From: JAWKVD01 sp041398225
GTDB lineage: Bacteria; Pseudomonadota; Alphaproteobacteria; Caulobacterales; Hyphomonadaceae
Reading direction: 5' to 3'
NCBI GenBank assembly: GCA_041398225.1
Contig: JAWKVD010000003.1
Coordinates: 269,557 to 333,556 of the forward strand
Length of the DNA: 64,000 nucleotides
The notes under the pieces were generated by a model. It saw only the letters and a program-made list of their open reading frames with translations. It did not search any database and was not told the DNA's origin. The translations under genes were made by a program, and so were the position numbers. Below, in pieces: positions 26,183-36,036 of this stretch; position 1 is the stretch's first letter; every line of letters begins with the position of its first letter.

Positions 26183-26888
26183 TCCAGTCACTAAAGCCAA
26201 GAAGGCGACGGCGCCTTTCCTCCACCGCCTCTGGCGGGGGAGGTGGCTCGCAAGCCCGAAGGGCGAAGCGAGACGGAGGGGGTGGCCGCAAACTTATCCG
26301 ACCCACTTTTCCGTCACGCATATTTCTCCTCGCGTCTGACGCGGGGAGGGTTCGAGAGCTCCGAACTTCTTGAATGTCAGGCGCCGGCCGGCGTGTTGAG
26401 ACCAGGTCCGCGAAGCGCGCGCAGCGTGGACAAGACGCTTCGCCTGACCAACGCCCGGGGTGACCTCCCCGGGAAGCTCGCGGAAACCGGCTCATGCAAA
26501 CGGGCTCCGGGGTGTCGAAACCGGGGTTCCAGGTCTCGCGGAGAGATCTGCACGCGGGTCCGGGATGCGGAAATGGGTCCAAATGCTGGACGTGGGCCGT
26601 GTGATCTCAGACGATCGAGACGCAACCGGTGTTCCCCAGCCAAACCCGCCAGCCGCACCGGATCTCAAACCGGCCGCGGGGCGCGTGACGATCGCGTCTT
26701 ACGCCAGCTCACCTCCCACAAGGAGCGGCTGGCAACTTACCCGGCGCGGCCCCACGCGCCCCGGCCTCCCTGTTTCGAAACAGACGGGAGGAAACCGCAA
26801 CATCCCGGATGGCGACAAGCCAGTCCGAACGCAAACCATGCGAGCGGCGAGTTGAGACCCTTCAACCGATCCCGGCGCGGCCGCCTTC
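26183..26888. other. Non-coding region with inverted repeats
   Basis: About 700 bases with no supportable gene. It starts with a GC-rich, self-complementary stretch (CCACCGCC...GGCGGGGG near 26222-26240). It contains a strong inverted repeat at 26765-26791 (CCTCCCTGTTTC / GAAACAGACGGGAGG) around a central TTCGAA, which could end transcripts of the cupin gene. Open frames here lack coding bias. The last 190 bases are read in the shifted frame of the cupin gene. Confidence 0.5.
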
Positions 26889-27370
26889 TCACTGCAGCGG
26901 CGCGGTCGCCGTCGGCCCCATGCCGGATTCTGATACACCACGGAGGAGGTGGCGGCGGAGGCGTAATGCGGCGCGCCGCCCGGCACGATGAAGAAGTCGC
27001 CGGCCTTGTAGAGCGGCGCGCTGGCGAGATCGATCGTCTCGCCCATGCCGTAATACACCTCGCCCTCAAGCACCGTCATCATGCGCGTGTCGGGGTGCGT
27101 GTGCGGCGGCATGATCCCGCCTTTCTCGATGGTCACGCGGATCGTGTAGAGCTCGGGCTGGCCCAGCTTGCCGGACAGAACGCTCGCCGAAACGCCGCTT
27201 GCGAATCCGATCGGCCCGTAGGTCTGGTTCGCGGTCCAGTCCGTCCCTGCGGGCGCGTGCGCGCACGCGGCGAGGGCGGCGACAAGGGCGAACGAAACGG
27301 CGCGGGCGCTTTCGCGAGAGGAGAGGATAGTGGAACGAAGGCCCGGCTCGCAATCACGGCGAGCGCTCAC
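26889..27370 (-). pseudogene. Cupin-domain lipoprotein with a one-base frameshift near its C-terminus
   Basis: Exported single-cupin protein. The lipobox is in ALAACAH. The cupin motifs are IMPPHTHPDTRMMTVLEGEVYYG and KAGDFFIVPGGAPHY, so metal ligands are present. After VVYQNP the frame changes: restoring one missing base near 26931 gives GMGPTATAPLQ and a TGA at 26889-26891, the expected end for such proteins. As written, the frame instead runs 64 codons further into repeat-like DNA to 26699. The GTG start at 27370 overlaps the corrected slyX stop (GTGA), supporting coupled translation. Either a real late frameshift or a sequence error. Confidence 0.7.
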
Positions 27371-27566
27371 CAGTGCGGCGGCGGCGGCTCGTCGCCGGGG
27401 CGCGAGGCGGCGTCGCTGCGGCGGCGTGCTCGCGCAGGGCCTCGACCTCGCGGGTCAGCCGGTCGATCACCTTCCACTGCGCGGTCAATGTCGCGTTCAG
27501 CTCCTCGATCACTTCGTCCTGGTGCGCGATGCGCATTTCAAGGGCGTCGAGGCGGCTGGGATCGAG
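27367..27566 (-). pseudogene. slyX: slyX-like gene with one-base frameshift near its 3' end
   Basis: SlyX-family coiled coil of unknown function. LDALEMRIAHQDEVIEELN and QWKVIDRLTREVEALREHA are clear. As written the frame ends in an Arg-rich tail; adding one base around 27420 gives ASRPGDEPPPPHW and a TGA at 27367-27369, the PPPH(Y/W) end typical of SlyX. The corrected stop overlaps the GTG start of the cupin gene. The 5' end is also unclear: coil homology begins near 27566, the only nearby ATG (27536) is internal, and the open frame continues upstream into unrelated sequence. Confidence 0.65.
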
Positions 27567-27574
27567 AGAAGGTG

Positions 27575-27793
27575 TCGTGCGGCTAAGCGTGTGATGGCGC
27601 GTCGGCGCGAAGCAAGCGGGGCATGAATCCTTGCGGTCCAGCTTCTCGGTGAGGTTCGATCTCGCCGCCGCCTTGATGAACAAGCGCCCGCGCTTCACGC
27701 AGCGTTTCTCCGAGAAACCGCCACGCCGCTTGCTCTCACTGTTTCGAGTCTGGGGGCGTCGAAGGGCGTTTTCAAAGTCATGCTTGGCGACAT
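27575..27793 (-). pseudogene. Probable small gene broken by frameshift
   Basis: An ATG at 27793 has an excellent ribosome site (AGGGAGG, five bases upstream) and starts MSPSMTLKTPFDAP. That frame stops early. A neighbouring frame from about 27730 to 27590 has strong G/C third-position bias and a basic sequence (KRRGGFSEKRCVKRGRLFIK, then DRKDSCPACF). The two halves look like one small basic protein split by a frame lesion. Not recognised; a nucleic-acid-binding role would be a guess. Confidence 0.35.
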
Positions 27794-27869
27794 GGGAGCC
27801 TCCCTTGGTTTCTGGGGGTGCGAATAGCGGGGATGAGCGGGAAAAGAAGGCGTAGTCGCAGCATCCATC

Positions 27870-28160
27870 GACGCGGCCAAATGCACAAAGACTTATTGGT
27901 TGCTTGGTTGCGCGATGGCCAATTGTGTTTCGCAAAAGCGCTAGAATATCCCGAAGGCGCTCAATTGGTCGCATAACGCATCATCAGAAGTTGCCAGAAC
28001 TGAAACGGGTCCCAGCAACTGAGACAGAACCCCGTTTGAGGTAAAAGGTTCGCATCGAGATTTTTCGGATCGCGCATACTTGTCGAATTCATAAACAGAT
28101 CTGAACCGGATAACGCGAACAATTAGACGCTATCCTTCCTATCGACTTTGATCTCTCGAC
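27870..28160. other. AT-richer non-coding stretch
   Basis: About 290 bases at the edge of the AT-richer segment (about 27.87-29.55 kb). Composition shifts clearly from the flanks. No gene, hairpin with T run, or RNA gene was recognised. On the minus strand it would be the 3' flank of the decayed gene pair. Confidence 0.35.
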
Positions 28161-28161
28161 G

Positions 28162-28937
28162 TTAATGCCAAAAGTTCCTTTCGAAGGACGAGTGGAGTAT
28201 TTGCGGAGCCTTGGAAGCGCGACAGTTTGGGATCAGCGCTTGCGTTCGCATTACCACAAGTCCGCTATCCGCCAATCGCCGTAGTTGATCGATATGTGGC
28301 GGTTCAATATTCCGCCTCGAACGAAGGAGTTTCGTATATAATCGCATCAGGAAACACATGGAGCTCGCCAAACTGCATAACAAGATCTTTGAGGAGTTTG
28401 GTTTCTGCCTCTGCAGACGGTCTAGTTAGCGACCGGAACATTGGAAAAAGAATTGTGTACCTCCAACGCTGCAATAGTTCAAACGTGGACAGCCAGTGAA
28501 TCGTCGGCATGTACCAGGTGGGTCGAGTACCACATATTCGAAGCGTCCCGGAAATTCTCGGCCAGTCGCGAATTGATATCGGCGACAAGACTTGGTTCGT
28601 TCGGTCCAGCGGTCTGGGAAAATGAGAGCGCAATCTTTCCGCCCGCAGAAAGCGGGGACCTTTGAGCAGGCAGGTCGATCTAGAACTGATTAAATGCGCT
28701 ATCAGAGTGTTCTTCGCTGCTGTCGCAGATCGCCATTCTGAAAAGAGGAATGAACGGCTTTCCCCGATCGGACGCATGCTCGTTCCATATTCGCCAAGGC
28801 TCTCCGGGCGACAATCGAAGAATATCAAATGGCGAAAGGCCGTTGCATTTGCGGACATAGTCGAGGGCCCTTCGGCTATCGTTTTGGCTCATCGCAGAAT
28901 GGCTTGGGTTCTCTTCATCCCAAGAGGTCATGCGCAT
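28162..28937 (-). pseudogene. Decayed gene A, soluble protein of unknown family
   Basis: Protein-like sequence on the minus strand continues over three frames. From the ATG at 28937, MRMTSWDEENPSHSAMSQND runs to an in-frame TAG (at about 28680). The same frame then continues with PLSAGGKIALSFSQTAGPNE and DASNMWYSTHLVHADDSLAV before another stop. The next frame has EAETKLLKDLVMQFGELHVF, and the last has HIDQLRRLADSGLVVMRTQ up to a TAA at 28162. A reconstructed product would be about 250 residues. It is AT-richer than the surrounding genes. No family recognised; either a decayed accessory gene or badly sequenced. Confidence 0.5.
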
Positions 28938-28949
28938 ATTTTCAATTCA

Positions 28950-29324
28950 TTATAACTTTCGCGTGGCAACAAGAAGCATGGTGCCCGTTAAAATAAGCGA
29001 AATAATCAGAATGATGTAGAATGTCAGAATGCGATTTCCTGCCGTGCGACTTGTTTTTTAACCAAATGCGACCAACTTCATCGCGCTGATTTAGAAATGT
29101 TGGATCGTCTTTGCAGCGGGAATAGCGCCAACTGTTTCGACCAATCCAGCGTAGGTCACTTCTTTAAACAATTCCTTTCGATCTGTTCGCAGAGGTCGCC
29201 CCGCGTAACGTCTTGTGATACACAAAGACGTCAATAATACAGATTGCAGATAAGATCAGGCCCGCAGCGTGAAATAAATGCTGTTAGAGGAAGCGACAGG
29301 CACGCGATCTGGTCTTTGGGTCAT
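28950..29324 (-). pseudogene. Decayed gene B, small two-helix membrane protein
   Basis: An ATG at 29324 begins MTQRPDRVPVASSNS. Successive frames then give HAAGLILSAICIIDVFVYHK (transmembrane helix 1), ELFKEVTYAGLVETVGAIPA, NQRDEVGRIWLKNK and RILTFYIILIISLILTGTML (helix 2), ending LLVATRKL-stop at 28950. Several frame changes are needed in about 375 bases. The layout would be two membrane helices around a cytosolic loop, about 120 residues. Gene A starts 13 bases downstream, so they form a pair, perhaps a former membrane-effector plus cytosolic partner. Unknown family. Confidence 0.45.
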
Positions 29325-29557
29325 CTAAGTTTGGTTCAAGACGATGCTAGTGCCAGGACCGCTCCGGCGAGTCAATCCTGAGGTTCTCATCTTCAGGACA
29401 GTTCTGCAAAGTGCATTGGGACTCAACGGCTTTGTTCACTGCCATAAAGCGTTCATCACCTCATCATCCCATGGGTACGGAACGACGCTCACCATGAAGA
29501 GATCCATATCATCGTTCCGGCTAATGTCTCGTCGCGGCGGTGCGCAAATGAGCGTGG
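29325..29557. other. Intergenic region downstream of thiC
   Basis: About 230 bases between the decayed pair and the thiC stop. A 41-codon frame (29436-29561, minus) has an ATGA overlap with thiC but weak coding bias, so it is not called as a gene. No terminator hairpin with a T run was seen. Confidence 0.35.
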
Positions 29558-31476
<1,919 letters not shown>

Positions 31477-31480
<4 letters not shown>

Positions 31481-32124
31481 CTCGTGTGATCCTCGATCGG
31501 GTAGGGCAGATTCAACGTGGTCTTGATGAGTTGCGTGAGTTCAAGCGGGCGATCGACGCCTTCGAGGGTGAAATCACGGCGCGTGTTCCGGTCGTATCGC
31601 CAGGGCGGCCACCTTCTTGACCAGTGCACAAGATACGAGTCCCGCAATCGAACCGATCCCCTTGATCGCTGTCCCTGCGCTTTGAGGCATGAAATATGGA
31701 GACGTTCATTGTCAGGATCGGGCGTGCGGTCCAGAGACTGCGTGTCCGGAAACGGAAAACCTGTGTGGTGGATGACCCGCTTGTTCGTCAGGGCGTAGGT
31801 CTCGAACGCGGGGCCCGCCATGTTTCGTAAAAGGCGAAACACCTGCCAGGCCCATAGCGGAAGCACGACCATCGCCCCGAACGTCACATCCGCCCACGAG
31901 GTGCGGGACGCGGCCGTCCCAAGCAGGTAGAGCGCGACAATCGCCGGGTACAACATGAACAGCAGCGCCGACTGGGCGACGATGTGGCCGGTAAAGCGGA
32001 GGCCGCGGCCCCTGTGCGCCCATACCACGGTTTCGTTGGGCCAGATTCCCTCTGCAATGGCGCGCGGCAAGGCGACCTCGGGCGAATGAGGCGGCGGCGC
32101 GGACACGGCCTGGAGATCGGTCAA
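31477..32124 (-). CDS. PH-domain membrane protein in the thiC operon
   Basis: 215 residues. After a Pro-rich N-terminus there are two transmembrane segments (around SALLFMLYPAIVALYLLG and VTFGAMVVLPLWAWQVFRLL). A bacterial PH-like domain with the diagnostic YALTNKRVIHHTG follows and then a basic, Trp/Arg-rich C-terminal part. The start is TTG at 32124, a few bases after the TPP aptamer; the likely ribosome site AGGA lies inside the aptamer 3' side. The gene overlaps thiC by four bases (ATGA). The riboswitch implies thiamine-repressed expression; a role in thiamine or precursor handling is inference. Confidence 0.8.
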
Positions 32125-32129
32125 TTTGC

Positions 32130-32282
32130 GTACCCGTTCCTACGCCGGTGCGAACCGGACAGGTTCAAAGGGTGCTCCGGCGGCCAGGCGCCTCGTCCTT
32201 CGACTGGCCGTTTCGCGGCTGCTCGGGATGAGGCCATGGGGACCGAATCTCAGCGAACCTCCGTTCGCGCCCCTCGGATTTG
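32130..32282 (-). ncRNA. TPP riboswitch (THI element)
   Basis: On the minus strand the leader has the aptamer core in order. First comes GAGGGGCG, then a stem GCGAAC/GTTCGC closing into GCTGAGA. An extended variable arm is followed by CACCCTTTGAACCTG, a CCGG-TTCGCA-CCGG hairpin, and GCGTAGGAACGGG. It ends about six bases before the TTG start of the PH-domain gene, so ligand binding probably hides the ribosome site. It controls the PH-domain gene and thiC. Confidence 0.93.
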
Positions 32283-32372
32283 CGCAGGCTAGGGCAAAAC
32301 GGCGCGATGGAAAAGGGAGCGCACATGATGCGGCGGGAGACCTAAGAAATCCCGCGCGAAGGCGACGGGCTG

Positions 32373-32720
32373 TTACAGCACGTCTTCCACGCTCTCGATC
32401 GGGCGGGCGATCACCGCGCCCTTGGGCGTGATGATCACCGGGCGCTCGATCAGGCGCGAATTGTCGGCCATGGCGGCGAGGATCGCATCTTCGTCAGCGC
32501 CGGAGGTCAGTCCCAGGTCTTTCGCCTGGGGCTCCTTCGCGCGCAGAAGCTGCGAGGGCTTCATCTTGAGCTTTTTGAGCACGGCCTTGATCTCGTCCGC
32601 CGACGGCTTCTCTTCGAGATAGAGATAGATCTCCGGCTCGACGCCTTTCTCCTTCAACAGCGCCAGCGTCTTGCGCGACGTGCTGCAGGACGGGTTGTGC
32701 CAGATCGTGACCTTGGCCAT
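32373..32720 (-). CDS. arsC: ArsC-family arsenate reductase (glutaredoxin-type)
   Basis: 115-residue thioredoxin-fold protein. The catalytic Cys12 lies in NPSCSTSRKTL. The Arg motif of the family is in RLIERPVIITPKGAVIARP. Other features are YLYLEEKPSADEI and LLRAKEPQAKDLGL. The usual reaction is glutathione/glutaredoxin-dependent reduction of arsenate to arsenite. No arsR, arsB or acr3 gene is adjacent, so it may be a Spx/YffB-like housekeeping relative. The start is the ATG at 32720. Confidence 0.88.
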   Translation of the reverse strand: MAKVTIWHNPSCSTSRKTLALLKEKGVEPEIYLYLEEKPSADEIKAVLKKLKMKPSQLLRAKEPQAKDLGLTSGADEDAILAAMADNSRLIERPVIITPKGAVIARPIESVEDVL

Positions 32721-32838
32721 GGCGAGGGCTCCCTGAAGTGATGCGCCGGGCGTTGTTGCGTGTCCCGCTGCATAAGCGATTCAGCGCGAATGGCCAGCCG
32801 CGCGCCCGTTGTGCGCAAACGATGGCGTCAGCCCCGCC

Positions 32839-33270
32839 TCAGCCCGCCATCAGCCCGCCGGCGCTCGAAGACCCAAGAAGTCCGCCCGCGACAAGAAACA
32901 GGCCCAGCGCCAGCGCGATGACGTTCGACATCGCATAGATGCGGATATTGGCCTCGCTGGCGAAGTCGAGCAGATGCCCGATCGCTAGAATGGCCAAGCC
33001 TTCGATCGCCCACCACAGCGCGACCAGCGTCACCAGCGCGGCGAGCGGCGAGGAGAAATCGACATGCGCCACCAGAAGCCCGCCGCCGGCAAACCCGGTG
33101 ACGGCGCCGGTGGCGTGAAGCGCGGCCGGCGACGATTTCAGCGAGGTCAGAAGCGTGCGGGCATGCTCGGTCCGCACCAGCAGGCTGGAGGCGGCCAGCA
33201 GGAACAGCCCGATGAACAGCGCCAGCCGCAGGGTGAGCGGGTTCTCGACGGTGAAGACGGACGCGATCAT
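32839..33270 (-). CDS. Four-helix membrane protein
   Basis: 143 residues with four predicted transmembrane helices: LRLALFIGLFLLAASSLLV, GAVTGFAGGGLLVAHV, LVTLVALWWAIEGLAILAIG and NVIALALGLFLVAGGLL. The segments have few charges, and no cofactor motif is seen. It lies 18 bases after the DUF3365 heme-protein gene on the same strand, suggesting one transcript and perhaps a joint role in the inner membrane. Function unknown. Confidence 0.75.
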   Translation of the reverse strand: MIASVFTVENPLTLRLALFIGLFLLAASSLLVRTEHARTLLTSLKSSPAALHATGAVTGFAGGGLLVAHVDFSSPLAALVTLVALWWAIEGLAILAIGHLLDFASEANIRIYAMSNVIALALGLFLVAGGLLGSSSAGGLMAG

Positions 33271-33288
33271 GCCGGGCGCCGCGAAGGG

Positions 33289-33903
33289 CTAGCGCGGAAG
33301 ATCGACACGGGCGGTGAAGGCGCCGCGCAACTCTCCGGGCTGGAAGCCCGTGGCCTTGTCCTGCGGATAAAGCGCGTGGATCACCTCCGCCAGCCCGCTG
33401 TCGACATCGACGCCATGGCAGGTCGCGCACATCGGCTGAAGCACGATGGGTTTCATCCAGCGCACCTGCCAGCCTTCGGCCGTGCGCACCACCTCGTGCC
33501 GCTCCATCTGCGCGGGAGCTTCGCCGGCCGCGATGGCGCTGACGAAGGCTTCCAGTTGCGCGCGTTCCCAGTCGTCGGGCGCGTTGGCGGGATTGCGCAC
33601 ACGCAGGGCGGTGCGCCCGATATCGACCTGGCGTTCGGTGGAGAGGCGCGCCGCGATCTCCGGCGCCTTTTCGTTGCACACCGGCAGCGCCGCGCCGGGG
33701 CCGCCTTCGGCCATGGCGGTCGCCAGCGCTCCCATCAGTTCCGAGCCGAGGGCGCCGGCGGCGGCGCGGCTGTCGGCGAGGGCCGCCGTCACCGCCTCTT
33801 CGCTCGGCGGCGGCGCATCGGCCGTCCCGGTTTGCGGAAGCTGGCAGGCGGCGAGCGCAAGGCTCAGCGGCGCGGCGGCGAGGATGCTGGAACGAAAGGT
33901 CAT
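33289..33903 (-). CDS. DUF3365 (Tll0287-like) heme-binding lipoprotein
   Basis: 204-residue exported lipoprotein. The N-terminus MTFRSSILAAAPLSLALAAC has a lipobox Cys at residue 20. The mature part has the DUF3365 pattern VCNEKAPEIAARLS and RNPANAPDDWE. A single heme c motif CATCHG follows KPIVLQPM near the C-terminus, then PQDKATGFQPGELRGAFTARV. The family is thought to be a redox or gas sensor-like c-type heme protein in the periplasm. The start is the ATG at 33903; an in-frame ATG at 33927 is possible. Likely cotranscribed with the following four-helix membrane gene. Confidence 0.87.
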   Translation of the reverse strand: MTFRSSILAAAPLSLALAACQLPQTGTADAPPPSEEAVTAALADSRAAAGALGSELMGALATAMAEGGPGAALPVCNEKAPEIAARLSTERQVDIGRTALRVRNPANAPDDWERAQLEAFVSAIAAGEAPAQMERHEVVRTAEGWQVRWMKPIVLQPMCATCHGVDVDSGLAEVIHALYPQDKATGFQPGELRGAFTARVDLPR

Positions 33904-33981
33904 CGGGCGTCTCCGGACGGCGATCATCGAAGTGCGCTCAGTATCGGGATGCACGACGCACGGCGCAACATCTCGTGCGCC

Positions 33982-34032
33982 CATGACGCACGCGACATGA
34001 CGCACGCAACGGGACACACCCAACGGGACACA
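33982..34032. repeat. Short tandem repeats, 14-base period
   Basis: CATGACGCACGC occurs at 33982-33993 and 33996-34007, then CAACGGGACACA at 34007-34018 and 34021-34032. The array lies between the DUF3365 gene start and the next membrane gene and may be spontaneous slippage DNA. Confidence 0.6.
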
Positions 34033-34048
34033 GGAGGCCGGCGGCGAC

Positions 34049-34345
34049 TCAGCTTGGCGCGGTCTGCACGGCGGCAAGCGCGAAGCTCGCGATCCCCGAA
34101 ACGAGTATGCACGCGACGGCGATCAGCAGGCGAAGCCGCATCGCCTTCTGAAGCGGCGCGACAGCCGGATCGTCGGTCGAGCGGCCGATGGCGCTGTCGA
34201 TAATGTTCGTCATCACCATCACGGGGCGCGGCCGTTCAGCGCTGCGCAGGCGCTCGATCCGGTAGGACAGGCGTATGGCGAGCAGCCACGCGGCGAGGGC
34301 GCCGGCGCCCAGAACGCCCATGAAAGCAAGGATCGCGATCGACAT
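34049..34345 (-). CDS. Small two-helix membrane protein
   Basis: 98 residues. Predicted helices are at the N-terminus (AILAFMGVLGAGALAAWLLA) and the C-terminus (LLIAVACILVSGIASFALAA). They are separated by a charged cytosolic loop of about 45 residues (RLSYRIERLRSAERPRP, then RSTDDPAVAPLQKAMRLR). The start is the ATG at 34345. Unrecognised. It lies upstream of the DUF3365 gene on the same strand. Confidence 0.65.
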   Translation of the reverse strand: MSIAILAFMGVLGAGALAAWLLAIRLSYRIERLRSAERPRPVMVMTNIIDSAIGRSTDDPAVAPLQKAMRLRLLIAVACILVSGIASFALAAVQTAPS

Positions 34346-34523
34346 GGCGTGTCTTTGCGCTCGTCCCGCCGCGCCGTCCAGTCGATCCGCGAGCCGATCG
34401 AGCGGGTGGTATGCACGGCAATCTGAAATGTTTGCTAGGGGAATGCTTTGTTTACCGTCCCGCGCCTAACCTTGCCGCCGGTCTTAAGGTTCGAGACCGC
34501 TCCCTCTGGGGAAGGGTTGGGAT

Positions 34524-35300
34524 GTGAGCATGCAGAAGCGTGTGCTTCTCATCGATCACAACGCCGATACGGCGCGCCGGCTGACGAAACGCTTCTGCGA
34601 TCGTCGCTGGGTGGTTCTCTCGTCCAATTCGGTGAGGGGCGCGCTGGAGATTTGCGAATCGATCAGCGTGAAGCTCGCCGTGATCGACGCGATGGCCGAC
34701 GACGGTCAGGCGCTCGATGCTCTGCCGATGTTGCGCGACCGCCTGCCGGGAACGCCGATCGCCGCCATGGCCGGTCGCTATGGCTTGCGCGGGCGCCATG
34801 CCCACACCTGCGAATTCGTACTGCCCAAACCGCTGGCCGAGTTCGACGTCGATGATCTCATCGACGACGCCGGACGGATCGCGCGCGGCGAAGGTCCGCG
34901 TCCGCACATTCTTGGCGCCGACGACAAGGAAGGCGCGTGCAGCGTCATCCGGTCGATGGCGCGCGTCGCCGGATACCGCGCCTCGTTCGAGACCTGCATG
35001 GAGGCGATGCTACAGCGCCTGAAATGGGATCGCGCCGACTGCCTTCTGGTCGACATCTTCATGCCCGGTATGGGCGGCATCGACGGCATTCGCAAAGTGC
35101 GCGCCGAGCGCCCGGATCTTCCGGTCATCGCCATGTCGTCCGGACTGCACGCGCGCATGGATGCGGAGACCTCGCTCAAGGCGGCCCGCATGATCGGCGC
35201 CGACGGCGCGCTGAAGAAGCCGTTCACCGCCGAACAGTTGCGCGCCGCCGCCTGCGCGGCCATCGCGGCGCGCCGAGGCGCGATGTCGTTCGCTCCCTGA
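34524..35300 (+). CDS. Protein with two tandem response-regulator receiver domains
   Basis: 258 residues with no output domain. Receiver 1 (5-120) is degenerate: it keeps the phospho-acceptor-like Asp55 (AVIDAM) and Lys102 (LPKP), but the acidic pair is ID-H and the Ser/Thr switch is Ala (AAMAG). Receiver 2 (128-245) is canonical, with DD at 133-134, Asp177 in LLVDIFMPGM, Ser in IAMSSG and Lys in LKKPF. The start is GTG at 34524, with GGAAGG upstream. Probably a phosphorelay or diffusible signalling component. The nearest kinase gene is 10 kb away. Confidence 0.87.
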   Translation: MSMQKRVLLIDHNADTARRLTKRFCDRRWVVLSSNSVRGALEICESISVKLAVIDAMADDGQALDALPMLRDRLPGTPIAAMAGRYGLRGRHAHTCEFVLPKPLAEFDVDDLIDDAGRIARGEGPRPHILGADDKEGACSVIRSMARVAGYRASFETCMEAMLQRLKWDRADCLLVDIFMPGMGGIDGIRKVRAERPDLPVIAMSSGLHARMDAETSLKAARMIGADGALKKPFTAEQLRAAACAAIAARRGAMSFAP

Positions 35301-35329
35301 TACAAACCGCTTGGCGACGGAAAGGGCGG

Positions 35330-35878
35330 CTAGGCCAGCGCCTTGCGCATCTCGATCAGGTCGAAATCGCGGCGCAGCTCTCCGGTCGTCTCCGAAAACG
35401 GGAAGGCGAAGCGCGCGCCCGTCAGCGCATATCCGCGCCGCTCATACCAGGCGATCAGCTCGGTGCGCAGGCTGATGACGGTGAGGATCATGGCGTCCGC
35501 GCGCCAGAGTTCGCGGGCGAAACGCTCGCACGCCGCCAGCACCGCCTTGCCGAGACCGCGCGCATGCGTATCGGGGTCGATCGCGAACATGCCGAAATAG
35601 GCCGCGCCGTCTTCAGCCCGGCGCTGAATGAGCGCGCACCCGGAGAGGTGCGCCTCGCCGGTCTCGGCAAGCACGAAACACGCATCCGGCGAGGCGATCA
35701 GCGCCTCGATTTCCGACAGCGACGTACGCGGACCGCGCAGCAGGTGACTTTCCGAACTCCAGCGCCCCGCCGTTTCCGGACCGCGATAGGCCAGTTCGAT
35801 CAGCGCGCGCACGGCCTCGGCGTCCGCCGGCTTTGCGAAGCGGAAGGCGACAGGGTGCGCGGGGTCGTGCGCCTGCAT
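35330..35878 (-). CDS. GNAT family N-acetyltransferase
   Basis: 182 residues. The GNAT core is visible: FRFAKPADAEAVRALIELAY at the N-terminus, FVLAETGEAHLSGCALI, AYFGMFAIDPDTHARGLGKAVL (beta4 and acetyl-CoA loop) and TELIAWYERRGYALTGAR. It transfers acetyl from acetyl-CoA to an unknown amine. The start is the ATG at 35878. Convergent with the double-receiver gene. Confidence 0.87.
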   Translation of the reverse strand: MQAHDPAHPVAFRFAKPADAEAVRALIELAYRGPETAGRWSSESHLLRGPRTSLSEIEALIASPDACFVLAETGEAHLSGCALIQRRAEDGAAYFGMFAIDPDTHARGLGKAVLAACERFARELWRADAMILTVISLRTELIAWYERRGYALTGARFAFPFSETTGELRRDFDLIEMRKALA

Positions 35879-36036
35879 GGACGTTCCTGAAGCGGCGTGA
35901 AACGGGAGACGCGACCTCTAGCACCCGCCACCGGATGCGAGAAGCCGCCCCCACGATTGCGTGCGCCGAACCGCTCGCCTATAGCCCCATCCTCGACGCC
36001 GCCTGTGAGACCAGGCGATAACGAAAGGGCGGGCAG

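Noticed and set aside
26121..26582. 153-codon open frame on the minus strand
   Set aside because: Made of repeat-derived, Pro/Arg-rich sequence across hairpins; no start site or coding bias.
32373..32720. Arsenic-resistance operon
   Set aside because: Only an ArsC-type gene is present; no regulator or arsenite exporter is adjacent.
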